Origin: an uncultured bacterium
GTDB taxonomy: Bacteria; Pseudomonadota; Gammaproteobacteria; Burkholderiales; Burkholderiaceae_E
Reading direction: 5' to 3'
DNA length: 35,404 nucleotides
Assembly (NCBI GenBank): GCA_903907905.1
Contig: CAIVPX010000186.1
Span: 1 to 35,404, forward strand
Part shown: piece after piece, positions 7,812 to 16,300 of the stretch
How positions within the stretch are numbered: the stretch's first letter is position 1
Layout of the letters: each line of letters opens with the position of its first letter
Translations under genes and position numbers: made by a program
Notes under the pieces: model-generated
Told to the model about the DNA's origin: nothing
The model's database searches: none
The model's input: only the letters and a program-made list of their open reading frames with translations

Positions 7812-9494
7812 TCAGGTCTTGGTGTAGCCGTACACCTGCTCGGCGCGCTCGGGGGTGATGTACCCATCGAGCAGGTCCCGTTCAATCAGGGCGCGATCAC
7901 GCGCTTTCGGATCGCCGTAGCCACCGCCGCCTGCAGACTGCAGCCAGACGAGACTGCCTTCCTTGAGCGGCAGATACGGTGTCTTGCTCGAGAGCACCCG
8001 CTCGTCCGGCGTGCCGGGATCGAGCACATAGCGCGCGGTGCTGCCCGGCTGCCCGCCGAACAGCCCCTGGGGCTGGGAGCGGTGACGGTCGGCGCACAGG
8101 CAGATCGACCCGCCATCGGCCAGCACACGAAAGACGCGGCAAAAACCATTGCCGCCCCGGAAGGTGCCCGCCCCGCCGGTATCGGCCACCACCTCGTAGC
8201 GCTCGAAGAGCAGCGGGTTTTCCATCTCGTCGGCCTCGATCGGCACGTGACCCGCGTTGCCGGCTCCGTAACGAATGGCGTTGATGCCGTCTTTCGTGGC
8301 CCGTGCGCCATACGCACCCGAAGAGAGTTCGAGCGTGAGGAAGTAGCGCTTCTTGGCCCCAGGGCGCGAGTCGGTGCCGCCGATGACGGTGGTACCGGTT
8401 GAGCCCGAGCCGCTGGCGAGCACCGCTCGCGGTGCCGCATCGGCCAGCGCCCGCATCACGGTGTCGAGCACGCGATAGGTGATGTCACCGTAGCCCACCA
8501 TGGACCCGGGGGGCAGGGCGTCGCACAGCGTACCCGGACGCGTGATGACATTCACCGGGCGGTAGCTGCCCGCATTGGGTGGATTTTCAGGGTCGGTGAT
8601 GGACTTGATCGCGTACTGCACGCCGGAGATGGCCGAGGCGCGCGAGCAGTTCATGCCGCCGCGCGACTGATCGGATGAGCCCGACAGATCGACGGTGATG
8701 TCGGACCCGACGATTGTCACCTTCGCATCGATCCACTGCGCCGCCTCGCTCAGGCCATCGCCGTCGATGCAGTCACGCGCGTGGTAGACCCCGTCGCGAA
8801 ACTCACCGATGCGTACGCGTGTCAGTTGCTCGGATCTTGCAAGAATCTCGCGCATCGCCTCGGCAAGCGTGGCGAGACCGTAGCGCGAGATGAGCTCGCC
8901 CAGGCGCCGCTCGCCACTGAAGCAGGAGGCATACTGCGCGCGCATGTCGCCCAGCGCGACCGACGCATTGCGGACATTGCGCACGACCAGATCGACCAGC
9001 GGTTTTTGCAGCCGATCGCCCTCGAAGAGCTTGACGGGCGGGATGACGATGCCTTCCTGGATCAGCTCCTTGGTGGCGGGCGAATAACTGCCCGGCCCCA
9101 TGCCGCCGATATCAGCCCAGTGTCCGCGATTGCAGAGATAACCGTAGAGCTGCCCCTCCCAGAACAGCGGGCGCACCAGCAGCACATCTGGCAGGTGCGT
9201 GCCGCCGAGGAAGGGGTCATTGGTCATGAGGACATCGCCCGGGCGGATGTTGTCCGCACCGATTCCCTCGATGAGCCCCCGCAACTGGAAGGGCATGGTG
9301 GTGACGTGAATCGGAAAGCCTGTGGGGTCCTGGGCAACGATTTCGCCCCGGGCATCCATCACGCAGCAGGACAGGTCGCCCTGCTCCTTCCAGAGCTGGG
9401 TGTAGGCGGCCCGCATGGTCATGAGCTTCATCTCATGGGCCACCCCGATGAGCGCACTCTGGATGACGGCAAGCGTAAAGGCATCGACAGCCAT
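7812..9494 (-). CDS. HyuB-type hydantoinase B/oxoprolinase family protein (first pair)
   Basis: Beta-type partner of HyuA in the family that includes N-methylhydantoinase, 5-oxoprolinase, caprolactamase and ketone carboxylases. It has 560 residues, the usual size. Conserved acidic/His clusters are present: TNDPFLGGTHLPDV (about 83-96) and NRGHWADIGG (about 116-125), known as likely metal-binding regions. GDMRAQ follows near 190, and a C-terminal SAGGGGYGDP closes the protein. The ATG at 9494 lies 11 nt after the hyuA stop. It is distinctly different from the second HyuB (19369-21111): for example NRGHWADIGG here against VHHLDMGG there. The pair is therefore not a recent duplicate. Exact substrate unknown. 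Confidence 0.88.
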   Translation of the reverse strand: MAVDAFTLAVIQSALIGVAHEMKLMTMRAAYTQLWKEQGDLSCCVMDARGEIVAQDPTGFPIHVTTMPFQLRGLIEGIGADNIRPGDVLMTNDPFLGGTHLPDVLLVRPLFWEGQLYGYLCNRGHWADIGGMGPGSYSPATKELIQEGIVIPPVKLFEGDRLQKPLVDLVVRNVRNASVALGDMRAQYASCFSGERRLGELISRYGLATLAEAMREILARSEQLTRVRIGEFRDGVYHARDCIDGDGLSEAAQWIDAKVTIVGSDITVDLSGSSDQSRGGMNCSRASAISGVQYAIKSITDPENPPNAGSYRPVNVITRPGTLCDALPPGSMVGYGDITYRVLDTVMRALADAAPRAVLASGSGSTGTTVIGGTDSRPGAKKRYFLTLELSSGAYGARATKDGINAIRYGAGNAGHVPIEADEMENPLLFERYEVVADTGGAGTFRGGNGFCRVFRVLADGGSICLCADRHRSQPQGLFGGQPGSTARYVLDPGTPDERVLSSKTPYLPLKEGSLVWLQSAGGGGYGDPKARDRALIERDLLDGYITPERAEQVYGYTKT

Positions 9495-9505
9495 GTTCTA
9501 TCCTC

Positions 9506-11554
9506 TCAGCGCAGGGTGACAATCAGGTTGTCCAGCTCATCGACCACGGCCTCGGCGCCCGGAGGCAGCACGGTGGCCGAGGACAACTCCTGGATGATGG
9601 CAGGGCCCTCGATCCGGTCACCCGCCACGAGCGACTCGCGCCGCAACACCCGCGTAGCGTGCAGGCGGTCGTCGAACCAAACCTCGCGGCTCGACTCGGC
9701 GCGTCCCTTGGCTGCGACGCGCGCACTGGGTGCGAGGCGGGGCTTGCTCACCAGCCCCACGGCACGCAGGCGCACGTTGACCAGCTCGACGGGCTCATCA
9801 GGCACCGAGTAGGTGTAGACCAGTTCGTGCTGCCGATGGAACTCGGCGACGAAGGCGGCGATGGCGGGCTCACCCGAGCCGTCATCGCTTGCGATCCGCA
9901 CATTGATTTCGGTGGTCTGCCCGGCATAGCGCAGATCCATGCTGCGCTCGAAGCGACGTGACCCTGCCGGCACGCCCTCGAGCTCGAAGTCGGCTTCGGC
10001 ACGCGCGCGCAGCCGTGCGTACTCGCTGGCCAGCGCCGCGCCATCGGCCGCTTCGAGCACCTTGATGAGCGAACGCGAATAATCGTGGGTGAAGTCGGCC
10101 ACGGCAATGCCGCTTGCCGAGAACAGCCCGGGATTGTTGGGCACCAGCATGCGACGCATGCCGAGTTCCTGCGCGATGGAAAATGCGTGGATGGGCCCTC
10201 CACCACCAAACGGGCACAACTCGAAATCGCGGGGATCGGCACCGCGCTGAACCGACACGAAGCGGATCGCCTCGGCCATCTGGCTGGCGGCCACCTTGAA
10301 GATGCCGGCAGCCGCCTCGTACACGCCGATACCGAGCGGGCGGGCGATGTCGCGCTCGATCACGGCGCGCGCCTTGTCCGGATACAGTTTGACCGCGCCA
10401 TCGGCGAAGTCGTCGGCATCGATATAGCCCAGCACCAGATTGACGTCGGTGAGCGTGACATGATCGCCGCCCAGCCCGTAACAGGCCGGGCCCGGGTCGG
10501 CCGCCGCACTCTCGGGCCCCACCTTGAGCCTGCCGACATCGTCGAGCCGCACGATGCTGCCGCCACCCGCGCCCACGGTGTGAACATCGAGCATGGGGGT
10601 GACAATTGGAAAGTAGTCGATCTCGCGGGCCGTGGTGGCCTCGGCCGTGGCATTGCGCAAGAGGCACACGTCGAGGCTGGTGCCCCCCATGTCCATGGTG
10701 ATCAGATTGGTATGGCCGCTCACCCGCGCCAGATTGGCCGCACCCACCACCGCGCCGGCCGGCCCCGAGAGCAGGGTGGTGGCCGGGTTGCGCAGGACGA
10801 GTTCGGGCCGCCCCACCCCGCCGTTGGACTGAAAGATGAACAGCCGGCTGTCGATCTTCTGCTCGCGCATGCCTTCCACGAGTTTTTCGATGTACTGGCG
10901 AAGCACGGGCGACACATAGGCTGCGAACAGCGTCGTGCTGGTGCGAGGAAACTCGCGAAACTCGGGCAGCACGTCGGACGAGATGAGCACATCCACCCCC
11001 GGCAGCGCCTCGCGCAGCCGGTCTCGCAGACGTCGCTCGTGAGTCGGATCAAGGAAAGAGAACAGCAGGCAGACGGCCACGGCCTGCACGCCGCTTGCGC
11101 GCACTGCTTCGACCAGACGCTCGATATCGGCAGCCTCTAGATCCTTCAGCGTCTGCCCCTGGGCGTTGACCCGGCAGTCGGCCTCGAAGCGCAGATGCCT
11201 AGGCACCAGCGGCCGGGGCTTGTCGAGTTGCACGCGATAGATGAGGTCGGCGGGTCGGCTGAAGCGACCGATTTCGATCACATCCCGAAAGCCCCGGTTG
11301 GTGATGAGCGCGGTGCGCGAGCCCTTGCGCTCGATCACGGCGTTGGTGGTGATGGTGGTGCCGTGTCCGATGAAGCTCAGCTGCTCGGGGCCGATCCCGG
11401 CCAGCTCCATCACACGGCCGATGCCGCGCAACACGGTGGCATAGCGCCGGCCCGGCTCATTGAGCACTTTGGCGACGTGAACCGCCCCAGAATCTTCGTG
11501 AACGAGGATAACGTCGGTAAAGGTGCCGCCGACGTCGATGCCGATGCGATACAT
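9506..11554 (-). CDS. HyuA-type hydantoinase A/oxoprolinase family protein (first pair)
   Basis: ATP-dependent subunit of the hydantoinase/oxoprolinase/ketone-carboxylase family; it forms a complex with HyuB. The frame is open further upstream, but the ASKHA phosphate-binding motif IGIDVGGTFTD starts at residue 4 if ATG 11552-11554 is used, giving 682 residues. FIGHGTTITTNAVIERKG, the central DMGGTSLD and MLDVHTVGAGGGSI follow, then PFGGGGPIHA and RYAGQTTEINV. The DVHTVGAGGGS form is the one common in hydantoinase/oxoprolinase-type proteins. The gene follows the PotD-like gene after a gap containing a perfect inverted repeat. Chemistry is either ATP-driven opening of a cyclic amide/imide or carboxylation; sequence alone does not decide. 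Confidence 0.88.
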   Translation of the reverse strand: MYRIGIDVGGTFTDVILVHEDSGAVHVAKVLNEPGRRYATVLRGIGRVMELAGIGPEQLSFIGHGTTITTNAVIERKGSRTALITNRGFRDVIEIGRFSRPADLIYRVQLDKPRPLVPRHLRFEADCRVNAQGQTLKDLEAADIERLVEAVRASGVQAVAVCLLFSFLDPTHERRLRDRLREALPGVDVLISSDVLPEFREFPRTSTTLFAAYVSPVLRQYIEKLVEGMREQKIDSRLFIFQSNGGVGRPELVLRNPATTLLSGPAGAVVGAANLARVSGHTNLITMDMGGTSLDVCLLRNATAEATTAREIDYFPIVTPMLDVHTVGAGGGSIVRLDDVGRLKVGPESAAADPGPACYGLGGDHVTLTDVNLVLGYIDADDFADGAVKLYPDKARAVIERDIARPLGIGVYEAAAGIFKVAASQMAEAIRFVSVQRGADPRDFELCPFGGGGPIHAFSIAQELGMRRMLVPNNPGLFSASGIAVADFTHDYSRSLIKVLEAADGAALASEYARLRARAEADFELEGVPAGSRRFERSMDLRYAGQTTEINVRIASDDGSGEPAIAAFVAEFHRQHELVYTYSVPDEPVELVNVRLRAVGLVSKPRLAPSARVAAKGRAESSREVWFDDRLHATRVLRRESLVAGDRIEGPAIIQELSSATVLPPGAEAVVDELDNLIVTLR

Positions 11555-11595
11555 GGTGGGTGTCTTTGCTTGAGTCGAAAATGGATGAGGCCCGG

Positions 11596-11632
11596 TCGCA
11601 CCGGTCAAGCGCCTAAGGCCCGACCGGTGCGA
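11596..11632. repeat. 11-bp perfect inverted repeat between the PotD-like gene and hyuA
   Basis: TCGCACCGGTC (11596-11606) and GACCGGTGCGA (11622-11632) are perfect complements around a 15-nt spacer. They sit in the 92-bp gap of the minus-strand operon. No U-run follows in the direction of transcription, so this is not a plain terminator. It could tune expression between transporter and hyuAB or protect the upstream mRNA. Its left arm plus the next bases read ACCGGTCAAG, which repeats ten bases of the candidate operator at 16967-16982, so a third regulator site is possible. Confidence 0.55.
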
Positions 11633-11646
11633 TCAGAAAGGCGCGC

Positions 11647-12753
11647 TCAGGCGCTCTTGACGCGGGCCCAGACCTCGATCCACTGCTGCAGGTTGGGCGG
11701 CATGCGCAGCGGATAGTGCGTCGTGCTGCCATCGAGAATGCCGTAACCCCAGGCCTTGCGCTCGCTGGCGCTCATGTCGAGCGCGCCCAGCTTGGAGGCC
11801 GAGAGATAGCCCGAGGCCGACGAGAGCTGCGACGCATAGCCCTTGCCCAGCATGGCGTTGATGAGCGCGTGCGCGGCATCCTGGTTGCTGGAATCTTTTG
11901 GAATATAGGCGGGTTGTACGAAGGACAGCACGCCCTCCTTGCACCAGGCGCTGCGCACCGGGAAACCCTTCTGCTGCAGGCCATAGCGAACCGGAATGGC
12001 GCCAAAGGTCACCACGATCTCCCCGGACGACAGCAGGTTCGCCCCTTGCGCAAAGCTGGTCCAGAGCGTGCGCACATTCTTCTTTTTCGAGATCAGGAAC
12101 TTGCCGACCTCGTTGAGTTCGGCGGTGGACATCGCCTCGGGCTTCTTGTTGCCGAGATACAGACCGGCTGCCATGATCATCTGGTGCGCCGTGTCGAACC
12201 AGCCGATGCGCCCGGCGTACTTGTCCTCAAAGATGGCCCCCCAGGAGTGCGTGGCGGGATCGTTCTCGGGCACGACATCCTTGTTGAAGACGACCGTGTC
12301 ATAGCCCCACATGATGGGCACGCCGTACACCTTGCCGTCGCGGCTGAGGATGTCCTCCTTGAAGGTATCGGCCACCTGGGAAAAGTTGGGGATCTTCGCC
12401 AGATCGAGCGCCGTACACTTTTCCTGACCCGCTGCAGCCCCCAGCACCGGACCGCGGGAAAAAATGCTGTGACTCATCATGAGGTTGTAGCGGCCCGTGC
12501 CACCGGGTGCCACCAGCCGCGCGACCACGTCGGTGGACGACTGAAAGGGTGCGTCGTTGATCTTGCACTTGGCCTCGGCTTCAAGAATGCCTTTGAGCGG
12601 CCCGCCCACCAGCGCATTGGCCACCAGGATCTCGAGCGTAGGCACCGACTGGGCGAGCGCCGACCCCGAGGCGCCAGCCAGCGCTGCGGCGGCACCCGCC
12701 TGAAGAAACGCGCGGCGATCAACGCCGTTTGCGAACACCTGATCTTGCTTCAC
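11647..12753 (-). CDS. PotD-like periplasmic binding protein, minus-strand ABC importer
   Basis: Extracellular solute-binding protein of the spermidine/putrescine type. The long open frame begins upstream, but a GTG at 12751-12753 has AAGGAG 7 nt before it and gives a 368-residue protein that starts just before the export signal, so I choose it. The N-terminus has VDRRAFLQAG followed by an Ala-rich hydrophobic stretch ending ALAQ, a twin-arginine (Tat) type signal. The mature part has the family features TGRYNLMMSH, VYGVPIMWGYDTVVFN and a closing IEVWARVK. It follows PotB- and PotC-like permease genes in the same operon. Family ligands include polyamines, amino acids and other small cationic compounds; this ligand is unknown. 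Confidence 0.87.
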   Translation of the reverse strand: MKQDQVFANGVDRRAFLQAGAAAALAGASGSALAQSVPTLEILVANALVGGPLKGILEAEAKCKINDAPFQSSTDVVARLVAPGGTGRYNLMMSHSIFSRGPVLGAAAGQEKCTALDLAKIPNFSQVADTFKEDILSRDGKVYGVPIMWGYDTVVFNKDVVPENDPATHSWGAIFEDKYAGRIGWFDTAHQMIMAAGLYLGNKKPEAMSTAELNEVGKFLISKKKNVRTLWTSFAQGANLLSSGEIVVTFGAIPVRYGLQQKGFPVRSAWCKEGVLSFVQPAYIPKDSSNQDAAHALINAMLGKGYASQLSSASGYLSASKLGALDMSASERKAWGYGILDGSTTHYPLRMPPNLQQWIEVWARVKSA

Positions 12754-12785
12754 TTGAGGACTCCTTTGATGAACGGAGGGAAAGC

Positions 12786-13586
12786 TCAGCGGCGCTCGAA
12801 AGACGCCGCCAGACGACTGGCTCGACCGGACAGCCAGAAACCCGCGGCGGCAATCAGCGCCGACACGGACATGATGACCACACCGACTGCAGGCAGTTGC
12901 GGCGCCACCTGCTCGACGATCAGCAGCCACAGGTGCACCGGCGTGGTCCGCGCACTGCCCGCCACGAACAGCGTGCGAATGAATTCGTCGAAAGACAAGG
13001 TGAAGGCAAACAGCAGCGTCGCGATCAGCGCGGGGCGGATCAGCGGCAGCACGATGCGGTGAAAAACCACCCAGGGTGTTGCCCCGAGATCCATCGCCGC
13101 CTCTTCGATGGACCGGTCAAACTTGTGCAGCCTGGGGTAGAGCGTGAGAAAGGCAAACGGCAGCACCCAGGTGACATGGGCAATCAGCGCGCCGGTCCAC
13201 AGGCCATAGGGCAAACCCGTCAGTCCGAGAAACACCAGCAGCATTACCCCCGACACGATACCCGGCGTAATGATGGGCAACAGAAACGCCGGCACCACCA
13301 GACCGCGCCCGGGAAAATGATGACGCAAACCCAAGGCCGCCATGAGCGCTATGGCGGTTGCAAGAAACGCCGAGGCAAAGCCCACGCCAAAGCTGTTGGC
13401 CAGCGCGCGAACCAGCGCGCCGCCCTCGAACACCTGGGCGTACCAACGCAGCGTGAACCCCTTGAAGGGAAAGCCCATCATCTCCGAGTCGTTGAAGGAG
13501 AGGATGATCAGAACCAAGATGGGCGCATACAAAAACGCAAAAAAGAAACCGACATAGCCGCGCAGCATCCAACCGAAGCGCTTCAT
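12786..13586 (-). CDS. PotC-like ABC transporter permease (minus-strand importer)
   Basis: Inner-membrane permease of 266 residues with about six hydrophobic segments. The N-terminal segment is GYVGFFFAFLYAPILVLIILSF with the family-typical FNDSEM after it. The cytoplasmic EAA loop that docks the ATPase reads EEAAMDLGATPWVVFHRIVLP (near residues 160-180). FTLSFDEFIRTLFV follows, typical of PotC relatives. Its ATG overlaps the stop of the PotB-like gene by 4 nt. It closely resembles the plus-strand PotC-like protein (21998-22894), sharing runs such as HVTWVLPFAFLTLYPRLHKFDRS with one change in that stretch (T to N). No ATPase gene lies in this operon. Confidence 0.9.
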   Translation of the reverse strand: MKRFGWMLRGYVGFFFAFLYAPILVLIILSFNDSEMMGFPFKGFTLRWYAQVFEGGALVRALANSFGVGFASAFLATAIALMAALGLRHHFPGRGLVVPAFLLPIITPGIVSGVMLLVFLGLTGLPYGLWTGALIAHVTWVLPFAFLTLYPRLHKFDRSIEEAAMDLGATPWVVFHRIVLPLIRPALIATLLFAFTLSFDEFIRTLFVAGSARTTPVHLWLLIVEQVAPQLPAVGVVIMSVSALIAAAGFWLSGRASRLAASFERR

Positions 13587-14461
13587 GCCCGCTCACCCAT
13601 GAAGAGACGCTGCAGCCCGAAGCGGCGGCTGGCGATGTAGAGACAGCCCAGCACTACCGCCATCAGCACCACCGAGAGCGCGGCACCCAGCGGCCAGTTG
13701 TTGGCATTGAGAAACTGGCTCGCGATGATGTTGCCGAACATCTGGCCTGAAGGCCCGCCCAGCAACTGAGGCGTGACATAGGCGCCGCATGACAACAGAA
13801 ACACCATGGTGCAACCCGACCACACGCCGGGCAAGGACAGCGGAAAGATGACGCGCCGGAAGGTCTGCAGCGGCGAGGCGCCCAGATCGGATGCCGCCTC
13901 GATCAGGGCCGGGTCGATCTTTTCGAGCGACAGGTAGATGGGCAAGGTCATGTAGAGCGTGTAGACGTAGACCAGCCCCACGTAGACCGCGCCCTCGTTG
14001 TAGAGCAGGCCATCGAGCGGCTTGTCGATCAGCCCCAGGGCCATGAGCGCCTGGTTGACCAGACCCGTCCGGCCCAGCATGGGAAGCCACACGAAGGTCC
14101 GCACGACATAACTCGTCCAGAAGGGGAGAAACAGCAGAACGACCGCCAGCGATCGGCGATGTCCCTTGAGCCGGGCGATGAACATGGCCAGGGGGTAGGA
14201 CACGAGCAGCGCCAGCACGGTGGTGATGAGCGCGATGCGCAGCGTCTGCCACAGGATTCGGCCGTACACGGGCTCGTTGATCAGCGAGGCATAGCTGCCG
14301 AGGCTGAGATCGGACGACAGGCCAAAGACGGATGCCGTCCAGAAGGAGACCGCGGCAAAGAAGATGAGCGGGCCGATCGCAAAGACCGCCAGCCAAAGCA
14401 TGGCCGGCACCACCAGCAGGCCGCCCAGCGAGCGGCGAGGCCGGTGTGCCGGCGCTGTCAT
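13583..14461 (-). CDS. PotB-like ABC transporter permease (minus-strand importer)
   Basis: Inner-membrane permease of 292 residues, partner of the PotC-like protein encoded next. It has an N-terminal membrane segment (about 15-40), then LLFLPFWTSYVVRTFVWLPML, GLLYNEGAVYVGLVYVYTL and the ATPase-docking EAASDLGASPLQTFRRVIFPL. GAYVTPQLLGGPSG follows near the end. Most of these stretches recur with few changes in the plus-strand PotB-like protein (21108-22001). The two importers are therefore close paralogues and could accept the same ATPase. The gene starts 22 nt after the aconitase-type small subunit. Confidence 0.9.
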   Translation of the reverse strand: MTAPAHRPRRSLGGLLVVPAMLWLAVFAIGPLIFFAAVSFWTASVFGLSSDLSLGSYASLINEPVYGRILWQTLRIALITTVLALLVSYPLAMFIARLKGHRRSLAVVLLFLPFWTSYVVRTFVWLPMLGRTGLVNQALMALGLIDKPLDGLLYNEGAVYVGLVYVYTLYMTLPIYLSLEKIDPALIEAASDLGASPLQTFRRVIFPLSLPGVWSGCTMVFLLSCGAYVTPQLLGGPSGQMFGNIIASQFLNANNWPLGAALSVVLMAVVLGCLYIASRRFGLQRLFMGERA

Positions 14462-14483
14462 GACACGCGCGGCCGAAGTGCGG

Positions 14484-15011
14484 TCATGCCCGGCCCGCCT
14501 TCATGCCCGCCACGCGGCGCTCGAGGTGGGCACGCCAGCCGCCAATCGCGATGATGTCGAGCAATTGCCGATCGAGCGGCTGAAAGTTCAGCCGCAGATC
14601 GCCCGTGAGGTTGCGAAAGCTGCCGTGCTCGAAGTCGATCTCGAGTTCGTCACCGGTTTCAACCGATTGCGTCACATCCAGGCAGCCGGACAGGAACGGC
14701 ACCCCGGCGTTGACCGCATTACGAAAGCTGCCCCGGGGGATGGACTCGGCCACCAGCCCCAGACCATTGGCACGGATGCCGATGAAGCCCTGAATGTGCG
14801 GGTTGCCCTGCCCGAAGCGCTTGCCGGCCACGATGAGATCGCCCGGTTTAACTTTCTTGTGGAAATCGGGGTCGATGCCGCTCATGAGGAAAGGCCCGAG
14901 CACGGCGGGATCGAGTTCGCGCTTGAGTGCGAATTCGAGCGGCATCATGTCGCCGTCAATGCCGATGTTGTCGCCGAATTTCCAGCAGCGACCGCGATAG
15001 ATCCAGTTCAC
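14484..15011 (-). CDS. Aconitase-type hydro-lyase, small (swivel) subunit, LeuD-like
   Basis: Swivel-domain subunit of a two-subunit hydro-lyase of the 3-isopropylmalate dehydratase/aconitase superfamily; it adds water to or removes it from a carboxylic acid. It has 175 residues. Visible LeuD-like features are the opening GRCWKFGDNIGIDGDMM, PGDLIVAGKRFG, and the late GVPFLSGC. The loop that usually reads G-[S/C]-S-R-E-H and binds a substrate carboxylate is here GQGNPHIQGF, so the usual Ser-Arg is missing. ATG overlaps the stop of the large subunit (ATGA), typical of leuC-leuD-type pairs. Not a normal leucine-pathway LeuD; no other leu gene is near. Substrate unknown. Confidence 0.78.
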   Translation of the reverse strand: MNWIYRGRCWKFGDNIGIDGDMMPLEFALKRELDPAVLGPFLMSGIDPDFHKKVKPGDLIVAGKRFGQGNPHIQGFIGIRANGLGLVAESIPRGSFRNAVNAGVPFLSGCLDVTQSVETGDELEIDFEHGSFRNLTGDLRLNFQPLDRQLLDIIAIGGWRAHLERRVAGMKAGRA

Positions 15012-16267
15012 TGCAGAAACTCCCTCGGGTCGACAATCTGCCCGGCCACGGCTGAGGCAGCCACGGTGGCGGCGCTGGCCAGATAGATTTCGGATTTGGC
15101 GGCCCCCAGACGACCGTAGTCGTTTCGGGTTCCAGTGTTGATCGAGACCTCATCATCGGCCATGCCGCCGATCTTGCCACCGGCGCACACCCCGCATCCG
15201 GGCGAGGTAATGGCCGCGCCCGCATCGACGAAAACCTTCATGAGGCCCGCAGCCTCGGCCTGGGACAGCACCTGCTGGGTACCCGGTGTCACGAAAAAGC
15301 GCACATCGGGGTGAACGCGACGATTGCGCAGGACCGCAGCCGCCACTTCGAGGTCTTCAAAACTGGCGGCGGCGCAGGAGCCGATGAAGGCATGGTGAAT
15401 GCGCTTGCCGCTGACCTGCGACACCCCCACCACCTGGTCGGGCGTGGGCGGCACCGCGACCTGTGGCTCGGCGAGGCCGAGATCAAAGTCGATCACGCGG
15501 TGAAAGCGCGCATCGGGGTCGCTACGAACCAGATCGAGCGGCCCCTTGACGCGCGAGGCGAGGTAATCGGCGGTCTGCTGGTCGGGCTCAATGAGCGCGG
15601 ACTTGGCGCCGATCTCGATTGGCGTGTTGCAGAGCACCTGACGGCCGGCAAAGCTGATGTCGGCAAGCGCAGGTCCGCCGAACTCGACCACGCCATAGTC
15701 GACCTCATCGACATTAAGCTCAGCGATGAGCCGCTGCGCGACGTCACGCATCATGAGGCCCCGACCCAGCCGGCCCTTGAGATTGACGCGCACCGTGTGC
15801 GGCACCTTGAGCCAGACCGAGCCACAGGCCAGCACCTCGGTGATCTCGGTCACCACCGGAATGCCGAGGCAACCCAGCGCGCCATAGTTGGTGACATGGA
15901 TGTCGTAGGCAATGACCAGCATGCCCGGCCGGATGTAGCCCAGTTCCATTGGGAAGACATGACCGTGCCCGCCCCGACCGACGTCATAGAAGTGCCGGAT
16001 GCCGAAGCGCTCAACCACCTGACGCACCTGGCGCTGGCGCTGCGCAGCGAGGGGGCTGGTGGCCACGGGCTCATGGTCGGTGGAGATGAGGAGTTTGTCG
16101 GGCGCATGCAAACGATCAACGCCCAACTCGTCGAGCACCTTGGCGAAATTGACCACATACCAGTCGTGGGTCGTGATCAGGTCTGGCTCGGGAAACACGA
16201 GTTCGCCCGCCTGCACCGGGCGCCCGCATACCCGGGAAAGAATTTTTTCGCTGATCGTCTGACCCAT
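15008..16267 (-). CDS. Aconitase-type hydro-lyase, large subunit, LeuC-like, divergent
   Basis: Iron-sulfur subunit of the hydro-lyase, 419 residues, the length of archaeal/short LeuC proteins. Three cysteines able to hold a [4Fe-4S] cluster are present: Cys298 in GSCAAA and Cys358/Cys361 in GCGVC. The opening MGQTISEKILSR is typical of the family. Two family motifs are altered. The usual GSCTN[GS] is GSCAAA, and the usual GDSHT-x-T-x-GA-x-G is YDIHVTNYGALG, although Asp and His are kept. The gene lies 33 nt after the RraA-like gene. Possible roles are hydration of an unsaturated di- or tricarboxylate to a tertiary alcohol for cleavage by the RraA-like enzyme (inference). Homoaconitase or dimethylmalate dehydratase are other options. 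Confidence 0.82.
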   Translation of the reverse strand: MGQTISEKILSRVCGRPVQAGELVFPEPDLITTHDWYVVNFAKVLDELGVDRLHAPDKLLISTDHEPVATSPLAAQRQRQVRQVVERFGIRHFYDVGRGGHGHVFPMELGYIRPGMLVIAYDIHVTNYGALGCLGIPVVTEITEVLACGSVWLKVPHTVRVNLKGRLGRGLMMRDVAQRLIAELNVDEVDYGVVEFGGPALADISFAGRQVLCNTPIEIGAKSALIEPDQQTADYLASRVKGPLDLVRSDPDARFHRVIDFDLGLAEPQVAVPPTPDQVVGVSQVSGKRIHHAFIGSCAAASFEDLEVAAAVLRNRRVHPDVRFFVTPGTQQVLSQAEAAGLMKVFVDAGAAITSPGCGVCAGGKIGGMADDEVSINTGTRNDYGRLGAAKSEIYLASAATVAASAVAGQIVDPREFLQ

Positions 16268-16300
16268 GTCGCCCTTTGAGGTTTCGCTTGCCGTGCTGGA

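Noticed and set aside
14484-16267. Ordinary leucine biosynthesis leuC-leuD
   Set aside because: No leuA, leuB or leu leader nearby, and the key substrate motifs of both subunits are changed.
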